Source: Patescibacteria group bacterium (GTDB lineage: Bacteria; Patescibacteriota; Gracilibacteria; UM-FILTER-43-11). From it: a DNA stretch of 7,120 nt. Below the pieces are notes generated by a model, which was given only the letters and a program-made list of their open reading frames with translations, was not told the DNA's origin and did not search any database. Shown here in pieces: positions 1 through 5,523 of this stretch. The stretch spans positions 1-7,120 of the forward strand of contig JAJDCE010000103.1 of assembly GCA_029260985.1 (NCBI GenBank), in the 5' to 3' direction. Each line of letters begins with the position of its first letter. The stretch's first letter is position 1. Position numbers and translations under genes: made by a program.

Positions 1-232
1 ATAAAAACATTATGGAATAAGAGATTAATATCAGAGCGGCAATTCCGAGGAATATACCTCCTTTTTTCATATTTTGCTTTTTCAGCTCCTCCTGACCACG
101 CTTTTGTTTTTCGAACGTCATCGCAAAAATGTTTTGCTTTCCACCTGGGTCATTTTCTGCCCTTGTTGCATCGGACGCCGGGGTGACCGGTGCAGTGGCA
201 GGATTAAGGTTTTGAGGATTTGCAGCTTTCAT
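1..232 (-). CDS. Partial small single-pass membrane protein, C-terminus beyond window
   Basis: The reverse strand is open from an ATG at 232-230 to the window edge, giving 77 residues with no stop. The N-terminus is Asn/Pro/Ala/Thr-rich (about residues 1-30). A charged stretch with NIFAMTFEK (34-42) and KQKRGQEELKKQ follows, then KKGG and a hydrophobic segment (about 59-77, still hydrophobic at the edge) that looks like a transmembrane helix with a cytoplasmic, positively charged N-terminal side. It starts 45 bp after the stop of the 800-residue membrane protein on the same strand, so co-transcription is likely. No Shine-Dalgarno sequence precedes the ATG. I do not recognise the family. A PilO-like or other type IV pilus/secretion inner-membrane component is possible from context only. 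The short FxxxF motif resembles motifs in the upstream protein. Confidence 0.7.
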   Translation of the reverse strand, partial: MKAANPQNLNPATAPVTPASDATRAENDPGGKQNIFAMTFEKQKRGQEELKKQNMKKGGIFLGIAALILISYSIMFL

Positions 233-251
233 ATTTATTTTGTTAGGTTTG

Positions 252-269
252 GACACAAGATTTTGTGTC
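252..269. other. Intercistronic hairpin between two membrane-protein genes
   Basis: GACACAA (252-258) and TTGTGTC (263-269) are perfect inverted repeats around the 4-nt loop GATT, giving a 7-bp stem. It lies in the 45-bp gap between the stop of the 800-residue protein gene and the start of the next minus-strand gene. In the minus direction no T-run follows the stem, so it is a poor intrinsic terminator. mRNA processing, stabilisation or partial attenuation of the downstream gene is more plausible. In the plus direction a T-rich stretch follows, but no gene points that way here. Confidence 0.5.
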
Positions 270-277
270 TTTACATA

Positions 278-2680
278 TTATTTTTTTTCTCTCTCTTTAG
301 TGGCTAACGAAAGAGAGAAGTTTGAAGTAAATCGTCCCGTGGTTTTATTGAAAGATTTAGCGTAGCTATTGAAGCCTTGTAAATTGTAAAAATACGGCAA
401 TGTTTCATCCTCGGGGTCATTTTTGGCCTTTGGATAGAACATGAAAGCCTCCTCCAACTCAGCCAACTTAGTCAGGTTTCTCCCCTGCGGGTCACTTAGT
501 GTTCCACTTACTGTTAGCTGCCCTGCACTCACGTCGTACGAATAATTGTTGTACTGTACGTATTGTGCTAGGGCATTTTTTTCGTAAACGGACTCGGTGA
601 CTTCGTTCAGCTTTTTGATGAGCTCGGGCCAGTTTAAACGGTTATTTACGATTTTTTCGATGGTTTTTTTGTGCTCGTTTTCATATCCTTCGCTGTAGCG
701 CTTGATTTCTTTTTTTACTTTTTTCTCTTCGTCTTTTTTAGCCTCTACTTCTTCGGCGGCTAATTTTAGCTGAAGTGCATTGTTTTCGCTCCCGCCGAAC
801 ATCGCCATCACCTTATTTTCTTTATCGATATTGGTGACGTAAAAGAAGCCAGCTGTAATTAGAATGAAGGCGACTGCGAACTTGAGGAAGCCGCTGGACA
901 TTTTCATGAAGCCCTGGCCGGGAATTTCCTCTTTTTTCTTAGCTTCCCGTTTTACCTTTTTTTCTTTTTTTACCTCATCGGTTTGGGCGACAATTGTTTC
1001 GATGATTGATTCACTTGATTTCTTTCCTTTCTCTCCCGTTTTAAAGAGCTTAGTGAATATATTTCCCTTAGTAGTTTCACCTGTCTTTGTGACAGGAGCA
1101 GGTTTTATGGGTTCTGGTTTTTTGGTTGTTAATGGCACTGAGAGAACAGGCTCACCCACAGGCTTAGCTGGAGCAGGCTTGATAGCAGGAACCACTGGAA
1201 CCACCGGCTTCAGTGGTTGAACTGGTGGCTTTGCCTCAGCCTTCTGTACCGTGGGCGCTGGGGCGATGGGCATAGCTGGCTTAGCAGCTTCGACTGCTTC
1301 GGTTGGCTCAGAGCTTTCAGCAGACTCACTGCTTTGAACTGGTTCTGATTTAACTGGTGCGGCTTTCACCACCTCTTTAGCAATCGGCTTAACTTCGGGC
1401 CCTTTTTTATCGTCAGACTTTTTGAACAGCAAGCTAAATACGTTTTCTTTCCCTGGATCGTTGTCCGGGGCATGCTTTTCTTCAGCCTTGACTGGTGCCT
1501 CAGCCTTCGCGGGCTCATTGACCTGAGAAGCCTTCTCAATCTTCTTGAGCATTTTTTGCCCAAATTTACTCTCTTTTTCGACTTCGAACAAAGCAGTGAT
1601 TTTGTCTTTTGCCTTCTGCCATTCCTTATCCTTCATAAATTCTTTGATCTCCTTGGTCAATCCGTTGACCTTTTCTTTGTTTGCCTTTTTTTCTAGGACA
1701 GCCCTTTCCTTCTCCAGCTTAGATTCCGCCTTTAGAGCTGCTTTATTTTCCGGTTCGACTTTCTTCAGCTCTTCAATGGCTGACTTGATCGCTGGGATCA
1801 AACTATCCTTTTGAGCCTCCTTTAGCTTTACTTCAAGTGTCTTTATTTTCCCTTTGTTATCCTCGGCAGATTCGGCAGATTCGGCAGGCTCACTGCTTTC
1901 AGCGAGCTCACTGCCTTCGGCTGGTTTTTTTATTTCACTTAGAGCTGCCATGCCAGCATGAACAGGCTTAGTCTCCTCAGGTTTTTTCATTTCTGGTTCA
2001 ACTGCCTCAGCCTTTGACTTCTTTTTGAACAATCTTGAGAAAAAACCTTCCTTTTTCTCAACTCCTTTTTCTTCCTCTTTTTTAGGGGGTGAAACCGTGA
2101 TGAGGGTTTTGGCTTCAACGCTCTTTTCTTTAGCTACTTTGTTTAGAATTTTGGTGGCGATTGAATTCTCCCATTCTACTTCAAGGATTTCATTGGCTTT
2201 TTTGGCTGCATCGTCTAATCTTCCGGCGCTTAATAGCCCCTTTGCGGCTTCGGCTAGCACTTTAACTTTCTCACTGTTGAGCTGAGCGTCCATAGCGGCT
2301 TTGGCTTTATCGATCCGAATTTCGATTTTTTTAACCGCTTTGTTCTCAGGCTCGAGCTTTTTGATCTCTCCAGCAAGCTTTGCGATATCCATTAGCTGAC
2401 CAGCCTTGAAGGCGGTCTTCATTTGCTTTTCAAGTTGCTTGATTTTTTGGGCATTCGCTTTTTTAAGTTTTGCTGCTTTGGCTTTTTCAGCCTTTTCGAT
2501 CAGCCTCGTCGTCAGACGATTTTCTGGATCGAGTTTTTTCAAGTCCTCTGCTAAACGCTTAAGATCATCAAATTTACCCTCTTTGAAGGCAGTCTTTAGA
2601 TCGACTTCAAGCGCCTTGATCTTTGCGGGATCAATTTTTTCGGCAGAAACCTTGTTTTCGGTTTTTAGTTCGTCAGCCAT
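278..2680 (-). CDS. 800-aa Lys/Glu-rich TPR-like repeat, single-pass membrane protein (possibly PilN-like)
   Basis: I do not recognise a named family over the full length. Residues 21-190 hold three degenerate two-helix repeats of about 58 residues, with conserved KxLE...K, an A-rich second helix and LDPEN/LEPEN/VEWEN turns. Residues 279-385 hold two more (VEPEN, VEKES). Each block ends in a basic aromatic motif: FFSRLFKK (213-220) and VFSLLFKK (414-421). A Ser/Glu- then Pro/Ala/Lys-rich linker (about 445-535) leads to a third copy, IFTKLFKT (541-548). A basic stretch precedes one transmembrane helix (about 597-615), giving a predicted cytoplasmic N-terminus. A charged coiled-coil-like segment (635-680) and a C-terminal domain (about 682-795, NRLNWPELIKKLNEV...QLTVSGTLSD) follow. 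The helix, coil and WPEL/LTVSGT pattern resembles PilN-type pilus assembly proteins, though those are near 200 residues. The C-terminal assignment is inference. A sigma70-like promoter lies upstream and there is no Shine-Dalgarno sequence before the ATG. Confidence 0.85.
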   Translation of the reverse strand: MADELKTENKVSAEKIDPAKIKALEVDLKTAFKEGKFDDLKRLAEDLKKLDPENRLTTRLIEKAEKAKAAKLKKANAQKIKQLEKQMKTAFKAGQLMDIAKLAGEIKKLEPENKAVKKIEIRIDKAKAAMDAQLNSEKVKVLAEAAKGLLSAGRLDDAAKKANEILEVEWENSIATKILNKVAKEKSVEAKTLITVSPPKKEEEKGVEKKEGFFSRLFKKKSKAEAVEPEMKKPEETKPVHAGMAALSEIKKPAEGSELAESSEPAESAESAEDNKGKIKTLEVKLKEAQKDSLIPAIKSAIEELKKVEPENKAALKAESKLEKERAVLEKKANKEKVNGLTKEIKEFMKDKEWQKAKDKITALFEVEKESKFGQKMLKKIEKASQVNEPAKAEAPVKAEEKHAPDNDPGKENVFSLLFKKSDDKKGPEVKPIAKEVVKAAPVKSEPVQSSESAESSEPTEAVEAAKPAMPIAPAPTVQKAEAKPPVQPLKPVVPVVPAIKPAPAKPVGEPVLSVPLTTKKPEPIKPAPVTKTGETTKGNIFTKLFKTGEKGKKSSESIIETIVAQTDEVKKEKKVKREAKKKEEIPGQGFMKMSSGFLKFAVAFILITAGFFYVTNIDKENKVMAMFGGSENNALQLKLAAEEVEAKKDEEKKVKKEIKRYSEGYENEHKKTIEKIVNNRLNWPELIKKLNEVTESVYEKNALAQYVQYNNYSYDVSAGQLTVSGTLSDPQGRNLTKLAELEEAFMFYPKAKNDPEDETLPYFYNLQGFNSYAKSFNKTTGRFTSNFSLSLATKEREKK
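1863..1889. repeat. Tandem 9-bp repeat inside the 800-aa gene
   Basis: TCGGCAGAT occurs at 1863-1871 and 1872-1880, with a third near-copy TCGGCAGGC at 1881-1889. On the minus strand this encodes the SEPAESAESAED stretch. A related Ser/Glu stretch (SSESAESSEPTEA, residues 450-462) is encoded around 1290-1335. It is in frame (9 bp equals 3 codons), so copy number can change without frameshifting. Confidence 0.8.
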
Positions 2681-2846
2681 GATTATTGTTTGTGTTGGAT
2701 TAAGAAAGTTATCATATTATTCTATCAAATTTCAGAGTAAAAGTCAATGATATATAAGCCGATTTCCTTTCGGAGGCCTGTACTTGGAAAATAGAAATGG
2801 TTGTGATAAGTTTAAGAAGTCATTTTTTAACCCTGAAGATTCGACG
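2681..2846. other. Divergent intergenic region between the membrane protein gene and prfB
   Basis: This AT-rich spacer holds the minus-strand promoter at 2719-2747. For prfB no equally good promoter is visible. TG-A-TATATA (2748-2756) is an extended -10-like element and TATAAG (2753-2758) is an overlapping alternative, neither with a convincing -35. TTGGAA (2784-2789) with GATAAG (2805-2810) has a short 15-bp spacer. CGGAGG at 2771-2776 is the only strong Shine-Dalgarno-like sequence upstream of a gene in this window. It sits 7 nt before an in-frame TTG (2784) that would extend RF2 by 21 residues. Confidence 0.5.
2719..2747 (-). promoter_or_regulatory. Sigma70-type promoter for the 800-aa membrane protein gene
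   Basis: Read on the minus strand, TTGACT (2747-2742) and TAGAAT (2724-2719) are separated by exactly 17 bp. Each hexamer matches the consensus at 5 of 6 positions. Transcription would begin near 2712, leaving a leader of about 30 nt before the ATG at 2680. The leader (AACACAAACAATAATC before ATG) has no Shine-Dalgarno sequence. Confidence 0.75.
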
Positions 2847-3942
2847 ATGGAACTTCCTACTGAGGCAAAACAACTCATTTCCACCATTGATAAAGATCTT
2901 CAGTATCTTTGACGGTCTGGAGATTGAAAAAAAAGCCAAAAATGCCTCTGATATTTCGAATCAGGAAGGCTTTTGGGATGACCGTAGTCGTGCAGAGCGA
3001 GTCCTCAAAGAGCTTAAATACTGGACGACTCTGTCAGAGCGCTGGAATGATATTAGAGCTAAGCGGAATGACCTTGAAGAGCTAGCTGCCTTGATTGAAG
3101 ATGAAAACAGTGCCGAACTTGAAGGATTTGAGAGGGAACTTGAGACGATATCCAGTCTTCATAAGGCGGCCCATATTGAGCTGTTTTTAAATGGGCCTCA
3201 CGACCAAAATGATGCTATTTTAGTGATTTCTGCCGGAACGGGTGGTACTGATGCGCAGGATTGGGCTGAAATGCTAATGCGAATGTATTTGAGATACGCT
3301 GAAAACCATGATTTCAAAGCGACGGTCCGCGAGAAAAACATGGCTTCAGAGGCTGGAATTAAGAGTGCTACTATGGAAATCAATGGAATGATGGCTTACG
3401 GCTACTTAAAGGCTGAACATGGGGTTCATCGACTGGTCAGGCTTTCCCCCTTTAATTCGAAAAATTTACGCCAAACCTCATTTGCCCTAGTAGAAGTACT
3501 TCCGGTTTTGACGGATGATGAGGGCGTCACGATTGATGAGAAAGATTTAAGAGTGGATACCTTCAGAGCCAGTGGCGCGGGAGGACAGCACGTGAATACC
3601 ACGGACAGCGCAGTTCGGATCACCCATCTTCCGACCAATCTTGTGGTTAGCTGTCAAAGTGAGCGCTCGCAAGCTCAAAATAAGGCTCAAGCGATGCAGG
3701 AATTAAAGGCTCGTCTCATTCAGAAAATGGCTGAAGAAAAGGCGGCAAAAGTGGAAGAGCTAAAAGGGGGATATAAAGAGGCTGCGTGGGGCAATCAGAT
3801 TCGCTCCTATGTCTTTCAGCCTTACACTATGGTTAAAGATCACCGAACGAATGAAGAAACCAGTCAAATAGATAAAGTAATGGATGGGGATATTGACCCG
3901 TTTATTGAAGCGTATTTGCTGAATAATGCTGTGAAAAATTAA
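2847..3942 (+). CDS. prfB: Peptide chain release factor 2, with programmed +1 frameshift
   Basis: RF2 recognises UAA and UGA stop codons in the ribosomal A site and triggers peptide release. Translation starts at ATG 2847, reads 21 codons (MELPTEAKQL...QYL), meets TGA at 2910-2912, and must shift +1 at CTT-T-GAC to continue (LDGLEIEKKAKNA...) to TAA 3940. The shifted product is 364 residues, against 365 for E. coli RF2. The stop-recognition tripeptide SPF (residues 200-202; RF1 has PxT) and the catalytic GGQ (245-247, in GAGGQHVN) are intact and offset uniformly by 5 from E. coli. The alternative unshifted start at ATG 2797 gives an atypical basic, aromatic N-terminus and is probably not used. 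An in-frame TTG at 2784 has a better ribosome binding site but would make an unusual extension. def follows after 38 bp in the same direction, suggesting one transcription unit. Confidence 0.95.
2901..2913 (+). promoter_or_regulatory. prfB autoregulatory +1 frameshift site
   Basis: TATCTTTGAC (2904-2913) is identical over 10 nt to the E. coli prfB slip core: CUU in the P site, the slow UGA stop, and a 3' C that weakens termination. At low RF2 the tRNA-Leu on CUU slips to UUU and reading resumes at GAC. At high RF2 the 21-residue peptide is released. The Shine-Dalgarno-like AGGGGG that stimulates the shift in E. coli is replaced here by CTTCAG (2898-2903), so that stimulator appears absent. 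AAAGAT (2892-2897) and ATCTTT (2905-2910) could form a 6-bp hairpin over the site, which may be coincidence. Confidence 0.93.
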
Positions 3943-3980
3943 ATCTTGAAACTCAAAATTCTAAGCTCTAAAATCTAAAT

Positions 3981-4475
3981 ATGGCATTATCATTAGAAAC
4001 TGGGGAAGATAATGAAATTCTCCGGAAAAAATCAAAGCCAGTGCAATCTGTGGACAAAAAACTCCTCAAGTTTATTAAGGAGATGGAAGTTGCCGTGAAA
4101 AAGGAAAAGGGGGTGGGACTCGCCGCCCCTCAGGTTGGACTGAACCAACGGATCATCGTAGTGCTCCTCGATAATAAAAAGGTGGTTCCGATGATAAACC
4201 CTGAAATCACCAGCTATAGTGATGAAATTGCTCTTGGTGAAGAGGGTTGCTTGAGCCTGCCGGGAAAATGGGGCCAGGTAAAGCGTTATCAAGCGATAAA
4301 TGTGAAATATTTAGACGAAAGGGGGGGTATGAAGCATGTAAAGCTTGAAGACTTCAATGCCCGTGTGGTTCAGCATGAAATCGACCATTTGGATGGTATT
4401 CTTTTTACTGATTATCTGAATGCTGAAGAAAGCCTACTAAATGTAATGCATCAACCTGAAACTGAGCGATTATAA
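3981..4475 (+). CDS. def: Peptide deformylase
   Basis: This metalloenzyme removes the formyl group from the N-terminal methionine of new proteins. All three family motifs are present: GVGLAAPQ (residues 44-51), EEGCLSLPG (87-95) and QHEIDHLDG (131-139). Predicted metal ligands are C90, H132 and H136, with E133 as the catalytic acid/base. Length is 164 residues, close to E. coli Def (169). It starts 38 bp after prfB in a C/T/A-only-like spacer with no Shine-Dalgarno sequence. ATG 3981 places the usual N-terminal segment (about 43 residues before the first motif) correctly. fmt, often next to def, is not here. Partnership with prfB makes this a translation-termination and nascent-chain-processing unit. 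Confidence 0.97.
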   Translation: MALSLETGEDNEILRKKSKPVQSVDKKLLKFIKEMEVAVKKEKGVGLAAPQVGLNQRIIVVLLDNKKVVPMINPEITSYSDEIALGEEGCLSLPGKWGQVKRYQAINVKYLDERGGMKHVKLEDFNARVVQHEIDHLDGILFTDYLNAEESLLNVMHQPETERL

Positions 4476-4482
4476 CTTTATA

Positions 4483-4512
4483 TTTACAAATTCATCCATT
4501 CTCCATTAGAAT
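4483..4512 (+). promoter_or_regulatory. Promoter for tRNA-Leu (and perhaps tatD)
   Basis: TTTACA (4483-4488) and TAGAAT (4507-4512) are separated by 18 bp, each matching the sigma70 consensus at 5 of 6 positions. Transcription would begin near 4519, about 15 nt before the mature tRNA 5' end. No separate tatD promoter was found, so read-through from here may supply tatD. Confidence 0.65.
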
Positions 4513-4533
4513 ACCGAGGCACTAAGCAAATGT

Positions 4534-4618
4534 GCCCGGGTGGTGGAACTGGTAGACACGCTGGTCTTAGGAACCAGTGCCGTAAGGCGTGAAGGTTCGA
4601 GTCCTTTCCCGGGCACCA
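4534..4618 (+). tRNA. tRNA-Leu (anticodon UAG)
   Basis: The acceptor arms GCCCGGG (4534-4540) and CCCGGGC (4608-4614) pair perfectly, followed by discriminator A and an encoded CCA (4616-4618). The anticodon stem CTGGT/ACCAG encloses the loop CTTAGGA, giving anticodon TAG at 4568-4570, which reads CUN leucine codons. A long variable arm (GCCGTAAGGC) marks a class II tRNA, as expected for leucine. The T-arm GAAGG-TTCGAGT-CCTTT includes one G-T pair. Total length is 85 nt. Confidence 0.97.
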
Positions 4619-4653
4619 CATTAGAGAGTTAACACTGATCGGAAAGGACGAGC

Positions 4654-4667
4654 CCCGACTTGTCGGG
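4654..4667 (+). other. Hairpin between tRNA-Leu and tatD
   Basis: CCCGAC (4654-4659) and GTCGGG (4662-4667) are perfect inverted repeats around TT; in RNA the fold would be 5 bp with a 4-nt loop. No T-run follows directly (ATCCCGGACATT), so it is not a clear terminator. It may mark the 3' processing region of the tRNA transcript, attenuate read-through into tatD 20 bp downstream, or be a short REP-like element. Confidence 0.45.
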
Positions 4668-4687
4668 ATCCCGGACATTATTTAACT

Positions 4688-5479
4688 ATGAGTTACGCCA
4701 TCGACACACACTGTCATTTATCATTTATCCCAAAAGCCGATCGGAAAGGGGTTGTTGAGCGAGCGCTTAAGGCAAATGTAAAAAAGATGATCACGGTGGC
4801 CTGCAACCTTGAGGAAATTGGCCTCAATTTACCGATTGCAGATGAATACGATTTTATTTACACCACTGCCGGAGTTCACCCAACTGAATGTGGTGAGCAG
4901 ATTGATAAAGATCTAGAAAAAGTATTTCACTATGCCAAAAATGAGCCTAAGGTAGTAGCTATTGGAGAAATTGGACTTGATTACTATCATGATAAATTCC
5001 CTCATGACCTGCAAATGGCCTATATGGCAGGTCAGCTCAACATAGCCAAGGAACTCGGTCTTCCAGCCATCTTACATTCCCGTGCCGGTAAATTTGCAGG
5101 TGAGAATGCCACGGTATTTCCGGATATGGCTGATGTTCTGAAAAGGGCAGGTTGTTCGAAAGCTGTGATGCATTGTTTTAGCGGCAGTCAATCGGAGGCT
5201 GATTTATTTTTAGAGATGGGGCTTATGCTCTCATTCACTGGAATTATTACTTACGATCGAAATGAAGAGCTTCGTAAAATCATCAATAAAATGCCACTCG
5301 AGCGCATAATGATCGAAACCGATGCTCCTTTTTTGCCTCCTAAAAAACATAAAGGTAAAAAGAATGAGCCTGCTTTTGTGACTGAAGTCGCTAAAACGAT
5401 TGCTGAGGTGAAAGAGATGAAGGTAGGGGAGGTTTTGGAATTTACGACGGAGAATGCGGAGAGATTTTTTGGGATTTAA
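4688..5479 (+). CDS. tatD: TatD-family metal-dependent hydrolase (putative DNase)
   Basis: This is an amidohydrolase-like TIM barrel of the TatD/YcfH/YjjV family. Characterised members are Mg2+-dependent 3'-5' exonucleases implicated in DNA repair and quality control, so the substrate here is inferred. Motifs in order are DTHCHL (D6, H8, H10 metal ligands), AGVHPTECGE (61-70), AIGEIGLDYY (E94), ILHSR (H130), VMHCFSGS (H162) and IETDAPFLPP (D212). All predicted metal ligands are intact. Length is 263 residues, typical for the family. ATG 4688 is the only plausible start: upstream in frame there is no other start codon before the TAG at 4622. No Shine-Dalgarno sequence is visible. It lies 69 bp after tRNA-Leu, probably reached by read-through, and converges with radA across a palindrome. 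Confidence 0.95.
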   Translation: MSYAIDTHCHLSFIPKADRKGVVERALKANVKKMITVACNLEEIGLNLPIADEYDFIYTTAGVHPTECGEQIDKDLEKVFHYAKNEPKVVAIGEIGLDYYHDKFPHDLQMAYMAGQLNIAKELGLPAILHSRAGKFAGENATVFPDMADVLKRAGCSKAVMHCFSGSQSEADLFLEMGLMLSFTGIITYDRNEELRKIINKMPLERIMIETDAPFLPPKKHKGKKNEPAFVTEVAKTIAEVKEMKVGEVLEFTTENAERFFGI

Positions 5480-5482
5480 ATT

Positions 5483-5522
5483 ATTATTGTAGGGGGCGCA
5501 GATCTGCGCCCCCTACAATAAT
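5483..5522. terminator. Perfect 40-bp palindrome, likely bidirectional terminator
   Basis: The left arm 5483-5502 is exactly complementary to the right arm 5503-5522, with no interruption, centred on a GATC (5501-5504). The inner 11 bp (GGGGGCGCAGA) are GC-rich and the outer 9 bp AT-rich (ATTATTGTA). It begins 3 bp after the tatD stop and ends 1 bp before the radA stop, so it is essentially the entire gap between two convergent genes. In RNA it would form a strong hairpin of about 18 bp closed by a tetraloop. Each side gives a U-richer outer arm (AATAATTTT on plus, AATAATAATTT on minus), which fits a two-way intrinsic terminator. A REP/MITE-like origin is also possible. Confidence 0.8.
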
Positions 5523-5523
5523 T

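Noticed and set aside
56..63. Perfect Shine-Dalgarno AAGGAGGT on the minus strand
   Set aside because: It lies inside the coding sequence (KKGGI) with no start codon at suitable spacing downstream.
74..307. 77-residue plus-strand ORF at the left
   Set aside because: It is antisense to the partial membrane protein gene and crosses the hairpin gap; its Phe/Leu/Cys-rich composition is typical of an antisense shadow.
864..2750. Several plus-strand ORFs opposite the 800-residue gene
   Set aside because: They are antisense shadows of Lys/Glu/Ala/Pro-rich coding sequence, rich in Phe/Ser/Leu, with no promoter or coherent domain.
2797..2910. ATG 2797 as the prfB start without frameshifting
   Set aside because: It gives a basic, aromatic N-terminus unlike RF2, has no ribosome binding site at normal spacing, and ignores the exact CTTTGAC recoding site in the other frame.
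4654..4667. Hairpin after tRNA-Leu as a true intrinsic terminator
   Set aside because: The stem is short and is followed by ATCCCGGA rather than a T-run.
4484..4678. 64-residue minus-strand ORF across the tRNA
   Set aside because: It is the antisense of tRNA-Leu; its peptide (containing GKDSNLHALRHWF) is the familiar spurious product of antisense tRNA-Leu ORFs.
4637..4749. 11-bp direct repeat GATCGGAAAGG at 4637-4647 and 4739-4749
   Set aside because: An exact 11-mer repeat is expected by chance a few times in 7 kb; no larger structure surrounds it.
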